Shown one piece after another: positions 11,526-23,400 of a stretch of 64,000 nt of DNA. Each line of letters opens with the position of its first letter. Position 1 is the stretch's first letter. The translations under genes and the position numbers were made by a program. Origin of the DNA: Anaeramoeba ignava (lineage: Eukaryota > Metamonada > Anaeramoebidae); the NCBI GenBank assembly GCA_028826165.1, contig JAPDFW010000100.1, positions 173,905-237,904 of the forward strand, read 5' to 3'. Under the pieces are notes generated by a model. That model was not told where the DNA came from, made no database searches, and saw nothing but the letters and a program-made list of their open reading frames with translations.

Positions 11526-11662
11526 TAAATTTATTTTATTTTTAATTAATTAATTAATTAGAAAAAAATGAAAAAATGAAAAATGAAAAAATGAAAAAAA
11601 TATTTTTTTTTTTAAATTTTTTTTAAATTTTTTTTTTCATTTTTTTCCTTTATTCTTTTTAA
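11526..11662. promoter_or_regulatory. Divergent promoter region TRAPPC10/Miro
   Basis: Only 137 bp separate the two divergent start codons. The left half contains ATGAAAAA repeats, which read TTTTTCAT towards TRAPPC10; the right half contains TTTTTTTTTTCATTTTTTTCC towards Miro. This T-tract/CAT element recurs before most genes in the window, so it is probably part of the core promoter or 5' UTR (inference). Confidence 0.55.
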
Positions 11663-14576
11663 ATGTTACCAAAATATTGCAAAAAAGAAATTTCTCCAAC
11701 TGATAATATTAATATTTGTTTTATTGGAGATGGTAAAAATCAAATTTAAAAACAAAAAAAAATTTCAAAAAAAAAAATTAAAAAAAAAAAACAATTTTCA
11801 TTTTATAAAAGATGGGGTCGGAAAAACAACTTTAATAAACACATTTATAATTAAGCATTTTCCTTTACAAGTATCAAATACAAAATTTCCAAATTAAAAT
11901 ATTTAAGAAAACATATTCATTTATGGATATAATAATGATAGGTTCCTGACATTTTATTAGAATCCAAAATTCCAAAAGATTCCTCTCATTTCGAAAACAT
12001 ACTTACAATCATGGATACAACAACAAAAAGACTAGAATCAATGTATGCAAAGATGTCTGCATGTGATGTGCTTTGTCTTCTTTATTCCAAAGATAACTAT
12101 GAGTCTTTTTTTCAAGTTGAAAATTATTGGATTCCTTTAATCAAAAAATTGAACCTTTTAAAAATACCTATTATTCTTATTGAGACAAAAGCTGATTTAA
12201 AATCACAAACAAAAAAAATCACAAAAGAAAATATAGAAACATTATTACGCAATGAACCAGTATTTTATTGTTCTTGTTTTGCTTGTTTTTCTTCCAAATT
12301 AATTTCCGTTGAAATTTTTTAGATTTTTGAATTTTGTGCAAGTTGTTCATCAAGAGAACTTGATTCTGTTGATCAAGTCTTTTATATGATTGAGAAATCA
12401 TGTATTTATCCTCGATTCTTGTTATATGACCTTTCAAAGCAGGTTTAGATCTCTTTATTTTTGTTCAATTTTGGAATTGCTTATTTTTTTTAATTACTTT
12501 TTTTAATTTAGAATTTAACAAAAAAAGCTGTTGAAGTTTTTCAAGAAATATTTAATCAAATTGACCAAGATAAAGATAATTTACTTTCAAATCAAGAAAT
12601 TTCAAAACTTGAAGTATTTTTGATTGAAAATTTTAAAAAAAAATTTAAATCAAATTAAATTAAATCAAATCAAAAAAAAAAGTCTTTTGTTTTTCAATCA
12701 ACATTAAAAGATCAAGAAGTTCAAGGAATATTATCAGTTATTAAACAAAATTATCCGAATGGAATAACAAATGAAAAACTTAATTTTCAAGGATTTTTAT
12801 TTTTAATGAAAATATTTATTGAAAATGATGCAAATGAAACAACTTGGATGATTTTAAATAAATTTAATTTTCGGAAAAATTTAACGAAAAAAAAACATTT
12901 AAATAATTTAAAGTATATCAAAAAATCAAATAATTAAATATAAAAATGATTTAATTTGGAAATATTTATCAAATAATCAAATAATTAAATAATCAATCAA
13001 AAAGTGTTAAAGAAGAAAGTGGAAAGGTTAGAAATGAAAATAATAATAACAACAAATTTTAAAGAAATTTAATCAAAAGAAAAAAAAAATTTCTTTTTAA
13101 AATGAAAAATCAAAAGATTTTCGAATTAAATTCAAAAGGAATTCAATTTCTATTAAATTTATTCAAGAAACATGATCAAGATAATGATGGAGCATTAAGT
13201 AGATTAGAATTAAAAAATCTTTTTGAACCAATTGGAGGAATAATTTGGCCAGATAATTTTCAAGAAAATTCAATAAAAAATGATTCAGGAAATTTAACTT
13301 TAACTGGATTTCTTTCCCAATGGCAGTAAAATATAAATGATCCAAAAAAAAAGGATTTTATTTTAAGGATTAATTGATTGAATGATAAATTTATTTTCAT
13401 TTTTATTTTCATTTTCATTTTCATTTGAACTTGATTTAGATTAAGTTTAATGCTTGATCCTCAATTAACTATTAATTATTTGCATGAATTGGGTTTAGAT
13501 TTTCCAACACTTGATTTTATTTCAGTTTGTAAAAATAGGAATGTGGATTTTCAATCTAAACAAATTTTAAGAAATGTTTTGGTTGCTTTTGTTATTGGAA
13601 AACAAAAAACTGGAAAATCTTCTATTCTTAATGGTTTAATTGGAAATCCTTTTGATCCAACTTATATTCCAACAACAAAGATCAGAAATACTATAAATGA
13701 AGTTGATATTGGAGGAAGAACAAAATATCTTATTGTATATAAAAATTAAATTGAAATTTAAAATTAAATTCAAATGAAATTAAAATGAAATGAAATTTTA
13801 AAAAAATTAAATTGAAAATAAATTTAAAATGAAAAATAAATTAAAATGAAATTCAAATGAAATTAAAATGAAATTAAAATGAAATTTAAAATGAAATTTG
13901 AAATGAAATTTAAAATGAAATTCAAATGAAATTCAAATGAAATTTAAAATGAAATGAAATAAATTTAAAATTAAAATTAAATTCAAAATGAAATTTGAAA
14001 TGAAATGAAATTAAAAATTAAAATGAAATTTATTATTTAAATTCAAATTCAAAAAAAGTTATGCGAAATTCCAGAAAAAAGTGTTTCAAATTTATTAAAA
14101 TTCCCAGATTTCTGGAAACAATGTGATATTATATGCTTAGTTTATGAACAAGATAATATGGAATCATTTTATTTTATTGAAGAACTTTTATCTTTTTTTG
14201 AAAAAAAACCTTGCATTTTAATTCAAAACAAAACAGATTTATCAGATTTTTCAAAAAATAAAAAAGAAGAAATTCAAAAAATCTTTGAGAAAAAGAAAAT
14301 TAAAGAAGATTCAATATTAAAAGTATCAATGAAAACTGATCAACATATTGAAGATTTTTATACAAAAATAGCAAAAACAATTTTAAATCGGTAAAAAAAA
14401 TTTATATTTAAAATTTATATTTAAAATTTATTTAATTTTAATTTAAAAAAATATTTAGTTGGGATTATATTATTACTCAAAAAAGTTCTTTTGGTTGGGG
14501 TACTGGTTTATTAATTGGAATTGCTTTAGTTATTACAGTTTATCAAGTTTCAAAAAAAATGAACAAGAAAAAGTGA
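11663..14576 (+). CDS. MIRO: Mitochondrial Rho GTPase (Miro), 11 exons
   Basis: Exons 11663-11732, 11812-11870, 11942-12259, 12323-12442, 12512-12613, 12683-12912, 13005-13026, 13117-13325, 13446-13734, 14059-14390 and 14459-14576 join without frame error to 622 aa, matching the usual Miro length (human about 618). Domains in order: N-terminal GTPase (P-loop GDDGVGKTT, G4 TKAD), EF-hand pair 1 (DQDKDNLLSNQE), EF-hand pair 2 (DQDNDGALSRLE) ending with GFLSQW, C-terminal GTPase (GKQKTGKSS, NKTD), and a C-terminal membrane anchor (GLLIGIALVITVY) with a short basic tail. Miro sits in the outer membrane of mitochondria or related organelles and links Ca2+ and GTP state to transport and ER contacts. 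Exon 7 (22 nt) is the least certain exon. The G5 SAK position of the first GTPase is CSS. Confidence 0.92.
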
Positions 14577-14837
14577 AAACAAAAACAATCAAAAAACAAA
14601 AACAATCAAAAATCAAATTTTTCTTTTCTTTTCTTTACTTTTTCTAAAACTTAAATAAATTCAAAAAAAAAAACAATTTTAGTTTACTTTCTCTTTTTAA
14701 AAAAAGTGGAACAAAAAATTTGTTTTAATTTTAAATTTTTTGTTGAGTATACAAATTATTTTATTCTTTCTAATGATTAATTTACTAATTAATTAATTAA
14801 TTTACTAATCAATTAATTCTTTTTTTTTCTTCTTCTT

Positions 14838-17800
14838 TTAATTAATTTTTGGTTTTTCTTGAATTTTTTGTGAATGATTTTGATTTGGTTTTGGATTTAG
14901 ATTATCATTATTAATTTTATTTGAATTATTATCATTATCAATTATTTCATTTCCATTTCCATTTCCATTTCCATTTTTATTTTTATTTTTATTTTTATTT
15001 TTATTTTTATATTGATTTTGATTTTGATTTTGATTTTGATTTTGATTTTGATTTTGATTTTGATTTTGATTTTGATTTTGATTTTGATTTTGATTTTGAT
15101 TTTGATTTTGATTTTGATTTTGATTTTGATTTTGATTTTCATTTTGATTTTGATTTTGATTTTGATTTTGATTTTGATTTTTATTTTGATTTTGATTTCC
15201 ATTTTCTTTTTCTTTTTGATTTTCATTTTGATTTTGATTTTGATTTTGATTTTCAAATAAATTTTTGTTTTTGATTTTTTGATTTTGATTTTTGATTTTG
15301 ATTTTGATTTTGATTTTGATTTTGATTTTCATTTTGATTTTGATTTTGATTTTGATTTTGATTTTGATTTTGATTTTGATTTTGATTTTGATTTTGGTTT
15401 GATTTTGATTTTGATTTTGATTTTCTTTTTCTTTATTTTCAAAACTTTTTGATAAATTTTTAATTAAATTTATTTGATTTTCATTTTTATTTTTTTCATT
15501 TATTTTATTTTGATTTTGATTTTCATTTATATTTTCATTTTATATTCTATATTTTCATTTATATCTATATTTATATCTATATTTTCATTTATATCTTCAT
15601 TTATATTTTCATTTATATTTTCATTTATATCATTTTCATTTATATTTTCATTTATATTTTCATTTAACACTTTCAGATCCCATTCATCTTTTGGAACATT
15701 TCCTTGAAAATGGTCATTTGGGATATTTCCTTGAAAATCATCCTTTGAAACATTTTCCTTTAAATCACTAAATTTATGTTGATCAAGAGTAAAATCAAAA
15801 TCAAAATTAACAAAATTTTGAGAAGAAGATCTATTTTCATGAGAAAGTTTTTCAAGTTCTTTTTATTTTTATAAGCTGAACGAGACTTAAGATTAATATC
15901 ACCCAATGATTTGTTTTTCTTGTGACCTAAAGGAAATTTTCTAGTTGTTCCTTCTAATAATCTACCAATTGAATCTTTTCCTAATTCGAATGCAAATTGA
16001 AGAGGTGTTTTACCATCTGAATTGGAAATATTTGGATTTGCTTTACTTTTAATAAGTAATTCCACAAGCTTAAAATTTCCTCTAATAACAGCTTTATGAA
16101 TTGGTGTCCATTCCTTAAATTAAGTGTTCATAAACGAGAAAAACTTGTTAATATATTTTATATGTTTTTTTAATTTTTGTTAATTTTTGTTAATTTTACA
16201 TTTTTATCTTGATGATTAACATCTGCTCCATGTGATATTAATATCTGAATTAAACGTAATTGGGAATTGGAACCACATGCAATATGTAATGGTGTACTAT
16301 TCTGTTTTGATATTATTGAATAAAAAGTTGAATTTTATTGTTAAATTTTTCATTTTAAATGAATAACTTTTTTCTTCAATTTTAACAAAAAAAAGATAAA
16401 TTTTTTTACATCAAAATTTGTTGAATTTACATTTGCTCCTTTTTGAAGTAATTCAAGACATGCAGAAACATTTCCTGATTCACAACAGAAATGTAAAGGA
16501 GTATTTCCCTAAATATTTATATATTTTGAATATTTTTATTATTTATATATTATGAATATTTTTATTAATAATATTTTGAATATTTTGAATATTTTTAATT
16601 TGAATATTTTAAATATTTTTATTCTGAATAATTTGAATATTTTTAATCTGAATATTTTTAATTTGAATATTTTTATATTTTGAATATTTTTAATTTGAAT
16701 ATTTTTATTATTTATATATTTTGAATATTTTTATTTTGAATAATTTGAATATTTTTAATTTGAATATTTTTATTAATAATATTTTGAATATTTTTATTTT
16801 GAATATTTTTAATTTGAATATTTTAAATATTTATATTCTGAATAATTTGAATATTTTTATATTTTGAATATTTTGAATATTTTGAATATTTTTTTACACA
16901 ATAATCTTTTTGATTATAATCTGCTCCCTTTTCAATTAAAAATCGAATAATACTTGCAGAACAAATTTGTGCTGCTGAATGTATTGGTTGCCATCCCTAA
17001 AAGAAATATATAAAGGAAATAATAAATCATTGAATTATTTTTTTTTGAAAATTTTTTACAGTTCTAGTTTCATTTTTAACATTTGCTGAATGTGAAACTA
17101 AAATTTCTAATAATTCAACAGAACAATTTGGATTTGAACAAGCATAATTTATTGGAGTTGCTCCCTATTAATAATCAATAAAAAAATTATTAAAATATTC
17201 TAAAATAGAAAAGAAAAGAGAAATTTACATTCTAAATTAAATATTAAATATTAAATTATTATTAAATATTATTAAATATTATTAAATATTAAATATTAAA
17301 TATTAAATATTATTAAATATTAAATATTAAATATTAAATATTATTAAATATTAAATATTAAATATTAAATAAATATTATTAAATATTCAAATATTATTAA
17401 ATATTATTAAATATTCAAATATTATTAAATATTATTAAATATTCAAATATTAAATATTATTAAATATTAAATATTAAATATTAAATATTAAATATTATTA
17501 AATATTAAATAATATTCAAATATTATTAAATATTATTAAATATTCAAATATACTTTGTTTTTTATATTTGTTTGTGCTCCAGAAAAAATTAGAGTTTTTG
17601 TCATTTCTAAATCTGCTAATTTACAACTAATATGTAATGGAGTATCTCCCTTTATTTTGATTAATTCAAATTATTTTTAAAAAAGATTTTTTTGTATTTT
17701 TAAAAAAATTTTTTTGTTTTTTTAGTTTAGTTTGCTAATCAAAAATTTAAAGAAAATAAAAAAATAAATCATTTTAAAAAGAAAATACATTTGGTCCAGG

Positions 17801-18012
17801 AAAATCAACTGGAGCTTTATATGATAAAAATAATTGAAGAATTTGTAATTTTTTAGAAAGAATTGTAAAATGAATAACAGGAACTCCCTTTAATAAAAAT
17901 AAGAATAATTTTCAATAAGTTTTTCTTAAAATTGTTTTTTAATTTCTTTTCATTTTCTTTTTACATTCTATTTTTTAATTTATTTTTTTAATTTATTTTG
18001 TTTTTTACTTTC

Positions 18013-18045
<33 letters not shown>

Positions 18046-18157
18046 TTTATTTTTTTACTGAATCTTTTTTTTGAAAATCAATTTTATTATTTTCAAGTAA
18101 CTTTTTTAATTTTATTGTGTCTCCTTTTTGAATACTTTTAAAAACATTATTTCCCAT
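14838..18157 (-). CDS. Ankyrin-repeat protein 1 with N/Q-rich tail, multi-exon
   Basis: ATG at 18157. Exons: 18059-18157, 3-nt 17965-17967, 17789-17887, 17554-17649, 3-nt 17229-17231, 17060-17164, 16898-16996, 16410-16508, 16200-16301, then 16113 downward. All junctions are phase 0 and each main exon is one ankyrin repeat starting at the TPLH hairpin; the last exon holds two (EWTPIHKAV, GKTPLQFAF). After the ankyrins comes a basic linker and an acidic/Asn-rich tail. The tail is continuous only with several one-base shifts (first near 15862 in a T5 run, others near 15545 and in the GATTTT repeats), probably ending at 14838. Ankyrin repeats bind other proteins; the partner is unknown. The two AAT microexons restore Asn before the hairpin Gly (D-S-N-G and N-K-N-G). 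The tail structure is uncertain. Confidence 0.75.
14960..15420. repeat. ATTTTG hexanucleotide tract in the ankyrin gene 1 tail
   Basis: Long (ATTTTG)n tracts with interruptions, reading Gln-Asn repeats on the minus strand; shorter ATTTTC and TTTATT runs flank them. Other frames give artefactual IL, FD and KI repeats. The tract causes the frame ambiguity at the end of ankyrin gene 1. Confidence 0.85.
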
Positions 18158-18311
18158 TTAAAATAAAAATAAAAATAAATGAAAAATGAAAAATGAAAAT
18201 TGAAAATTCGAAAAAAAAAATTTTTTTTATTGAATTTGGATTAAATCTAAATTAAATCTAAATAATTTAATTATAAATTTAATTATAAATTCTGAAATAA
18301 ATTTAATTATA

Positions 18312-18990
18312 AATTCTGTTTTTAAATTGTTTTTAAATTGTTTTTAAATTGTTTTTAAATTGTTTTTAAATTGTTTTTAAATTGTTTTTAAATTGTTTTT
18401 AAATTGTTTTTAAATTGTTTTTAAATTGTTTTTAAATTGTTTTAAATTGTTTTTAAATTGTTTTTAAAATGTTTTAAAGTTTTAAATTGTTTTTAAATTG
18501 TTTTTAAATTGTTTTTAAATTGTTTTTAAATTGTTTTTAAATTTAATTATAAATTCTGTTTTAAAATTGTTTTTAAATTGTTTTTAAATTGTTTTTAAAT
18601 TGTTTTTAAATTGTTTTTAAATTGTTTTTAAATTGTTTTTAAATTGTTTTTAAATTGTTTTTAAATTGTTTTTAAATTGTTTTTAAATTGTTTTTAAATT
18701 GTTTTTAAATTGTTTTTAAATTCTGTTTTTAAATTGTTTTTAAATTGTTTTTAAAATTGTTTTTAAATTGTTTTTAAATTGTTTTTAAATTGTTTTTAAA
18801 TTTAATTATAAATTGTTTTAAAATTGTAGATTGTTTTTAAATTGTTTTTAAATTGTTTTAAAATTGTTTTTAAATTGTTTTTAAATTGTTTTTAAAGTTT
18901 TAAATTGTTTTTAAAGTTTTAAATTGTTTTAAAGTTTTAAATTGTTTTTAAAGTTGTAAATTGTTTTTAAAGTTGTAAATTGTTTTTAAT
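18312..18990. repeat. 11-bp minisatellite TTTTTAAATTG
   Basis: Some 55 copies of an 11-bp unit with a few variants (TTTTAAAATTG, TTTAAAGTTTTAAATTG) lie between the start of ankyrin gene 1 and the stop codon of the ankyrin-BTB gene. With the flanking TAATTATAAATT stretch it occupies the whole intergenic gap 18158-19013, apart from the short ATGAAAAA promoter-like run at 18170-18210. Confidence 0.93.
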
Positions 18991-19013
18991 TGTTGTAAAT
19001 TGTAATATAAAAT

Positions 19014-20363
19014 TTAGTATCTATAACCTCTTCCACGATATCTTCTTCCACGATATCCTCTTCCACGATATGGAGAATATCGATAAGAACGACCTCTAGT
19101 TCTTCTTGAATTTATAAGGATTTCTTGAAGTTCTTTATGAGTAGATGTATAATATCTTGGACGATTTCCTCTTCCTCTTCTATAACCACCATAATAAGAA
19201 TAAGGATAAGAATAAGGATATCGATAAGAAAATCTTGAAAGAACTGCAACTTCATCCATTTTTTTTGAATCACGAATAAAATTCAACCACGAAAAATCAT
19301 TGAGTTGATAAAAAATAACAGCATCTTCTGATTCAGTTAAAAATTGAGAATCCATTTCTTTAATTTCATCTGTATAAAAAAATTCAACTAATTTCTCAAT
19401 TGTTTTATATGATTTGTTTGAATAATCATGAACTGAATCTGAACTATCTTGAACACTTATAAACATTGATTTGAAAAGATTGCTTCTTGTTGTCAAAACA
19501 AATTTGTGTGCTTTGATTGGTTTCTCATCAACAATAATTGTAAAATCTTTGCCTTTTTCATCCAAATAAAGTCTTTTCATTGCTTCCATTATATCTTTTT
19601 TCTTGTTTTTCTTGATTAAATCGGGTTTTTTCAACTTCTCACAAAAATCCTTAACAATTTCTTCATTTTCAATTTCTCCTGTGTAAATAAAATTCCTAAA
19701 AACTAATACTTCATGAATTGTTTTACTTTTGAAAACTTCATAAATTTGATTAATATCATAAATTTCAAGTCGCGAAAAAATCCAACATTTATGAAATCCA
19801 ATACTTGAATCAATTGTTGAAATGTGAATATCAAATGATTCTAAACATTCTAATACTTCTTTAAGATCAGAAATAATACTAAAATATTGATCGATAAATT
19901 CATACAATTTCGTTAAATTATGTTCACCAATTGATCGATAAATATTTTTCACTGCTTGATCTCCATCTTTTATATCTGGGGTATCTATGTTTACTTCTTC
20001 AAACTTGATTTTATATGAATATGAATATATATATATATATGTATAAAAAATATTTTTCTTTTATTTGATTTTAATAAATACTTTTTTTGGTTTTTCTGCT
20101 CCATAATCAAATAATAATTTGAAAATCTTAAATGGTGTAAATTTTTTCATACAAACAAGAAGTGGTGTTATTTTCTTTTGGGAATTGAAATTGTATTTTT
20201 ATTTAGTAAAAAAAAATTATTTGTTGTTTTTTTGTTGTGATTTTGATAAATTTACACTCTATTTATTTTTTTTGATTTGTATTAGTTTATTTATATACTT
20301 ATATATTTAGAAAAGGAATGAAAAAAAAAAGTTTACATTCTAAAATTAGAAAAACAATTTGAG

Positions 20364-20401
<38 letters not shown>

Positions 20402-23400
20402 AAAATATTTATTTTTTTTTTCTTTTAAATAAAACTAACATCTGTTAAATTTGGATCTGCTCCATTTTTAAGTAAAAGTTCTAAAGTATCAAAGTTTTCA
20501 TGAGAACAAGCCATATATAAAGGTGTAATTCCCTAAAATAAAATCATTTATATTAACTAAAAATTAAAAATAATTTTTTTAATACTTACATTCTAATAAA
20601 TTTTTAAAATTAAAATTAAAATTAAATTTAAATTGAAAAATTTTTCTTTTTATTATTTACTTCCTTTTTATTTTCATTATTATTTTCATTATTATTTTCA
20701 TTATTATTTTCATTATTATTTTTATTATTATTTTCATTATTATTTTTATTTTCATTATTTTTATTATTATTTTTATTATTAATTTTACATCTTGTTTATT
20801 AATATCCACTTTATGATCTAATAATAACTGAACAATTTCTGGATTATCTTTTTGAGAGCAAACAAAATGGAGAGTATTACATTGCTAAAATTATATAAAA
20901 ATTATTTTAAAATCTCAAATTTAATGAATATTTAAAAATGACAAAATTTACATTCTATTTTTATTTTTTCCAAAAAAAAAATAAATATAAATTTGAAATT
21001 TTTCTTTTATAATAATACAGTCTAATCATTTCCAAATAAAAACAAAAACAAAAACAATTAGAAATGAAATTGTTTTTGTTTTCCAAAATAATTTCAAACA
21101 GTTAAAATATTAGGATCTGCTCCATGTTTTAATAATAAAGAAATTAATTCTTTATTAGGTTCTCTTATTCCACATATATAATGAAGTGGAGTTCGATTCT
21201 AAAAGAAATTTTATTTTTTTTTTTGGTATTAAATTACTTCTATTAAATAATTGATTTTTTATTGTATTACCTTTGATTCATCCTAAAACAAAAATTTGAA
21301 GAAAAGAAAGAAAAAATTAAAATCTAAAAATGAAAAAAAAAAAGAGAATAATAATGATTAATAAATTTTACACATTGAACATTTGGATCAGCTCCATGTT
21401 CTAATAAAAATTTAATGCAATCAATATTTTTCATATTTTTGCAAAGAATATGTAATGGTGTAAATCCCTTTTTCATAAATAAATAATATTAATATAATAA
21501 AAAATTTTTTTTTATTTTTAATAATCTTTATTTACAACCTTAAAAAGAAAAAGATTAATTTAGATTAATTTAAATGGAAAATTTTTCCTTTTTTTTTTAA
21601 TATTAAATGTTAAATTTACAGTCTAGAAAAATAATAAAAATGAATAAAAATCAAACAATTCAAATTCTTAAAACAAATTTACAGATTTTTTGTTTATATC
21701 TAATTTGTAATCAAGTAATAACTGAAACATTTCCAACTTAGGATTTAAAGATGATGCCAAATGAAAAGCATTCTCTTGCTAATAAATAAAATAATTATTT
21801 TGATTTGATTAAAAAAAAACCATTTTAAGAAATTTATAAAAAATAAATCTTTTTTACTTGCTTTAAATTTTTTAATAATTTTTTTTCAAATTTAATAATA
21901 AATTTTCTTTCAGAAAGAAAAAATGAAATATAAATCTAAATACGTTCTAAAATTTTTTAAAAAATAAATAATAAATTAATTGAATATATTATTTTATTTA
22001 TTTTTAATCATCAAAATTATGAATTACATTTAATGTATCAATATTAGCTCCAGAAGATATTAAATATTGAATAGTTTCCATAAATCCTGAAACGAAAGCA
22101 ACATGTAAAGGAGTTCTTCCCTAATATCCATTTTAAATTATTTTAAATTAAATTTCAATAAATAAAAATAATAAAAATATCATTTTACAGCCTAAAAATA
22201 AAAATAAAAATAAAAATTTTATTAACAAAAATTGTTTTTTTTTGGAATTGATTCAATAATAATTTTTATTTACATACTAAAATTATTATTAAATTTAAAA
22301 TTATTATTAAAATTATTTTGAAAAATAAAAATACATCTTTTGCATTAATATATGATCCAGAATCAACTAAAAATTTAATAATTTTAAGATTATCTTGATT
22401 TCTGCATGCAATATGAAGAGGTGTTTGCTAATAAAATTTAAATTAAAATTTATATATTTTTTTAATAATAATAAATTGATTTTGAAAAATTTACAATATT
22501 TTCAATCTATAATTTTAATATATATAAATATGTATTAAATTTAAATTTAATAAAAAACACAAAAAAAATTGATTAAAATTTAACATTTTCATATTTAAGA
22601 ATTGCACCATGTTCAACAAGTAATTTAATAATTTCAAAATTTTTCTTTTGACTTGCAGCACAAAGTGGTGTAAAATTCTAATAAAAAAATTAAAAGAGAA
22701 AATTAATAAATTTCTATAAATAAATAAGATTATCTATTAGTTGTTTACATCCTTTTAAAAAAGAATAAATTATAATTTTCAAAATCAAAATCAAAAATCA
22801 AAAATATTATATTATATTATATTATACATCATTTCCATTTACTTTAGCTCCATATTCTAAAAGAAATTTTACAAGTTCTAATTTTTCTTGTAAGCATGCA
22901 ACATGTAAAGGTGTTTTTCCCTAATATCCATTTTAAATTAAATTAAATTAAATTAAATTTGAATAAATAATAATATTATTTTACACTCTAAAAAATTTTA
23001 TTTTATTAACAAAAATTGTTTTTTTTTGGAATTGATTCAATAATAATTTTTATTTACATACTAAAATTAATATTATTATTAAATTTAAAATTATTATTAA
23101 AATTATTTTGAAAAATAAAAATACATCTTGTGCATTAATATCTGATCCAGAATCAATTAAAAATTTAATCACTTCAATATTATCTTGATTTCTGCATGCA
23201 ATATGAAGAGGTGCTTGCTAATAAAATTTAAATTAAAATTTATATATTTTTTTAATAATAATAAATTGATTTTGAAAAATTTACAATATTTTCAATCTAT
23301 AATTTTAATATATATAAATATGTATTAAATTTAAATTTAATAAAAAACACAAAAAAAATTGATTAAAATTTAACATTTTCATATTTAAGAATTGCACCAT

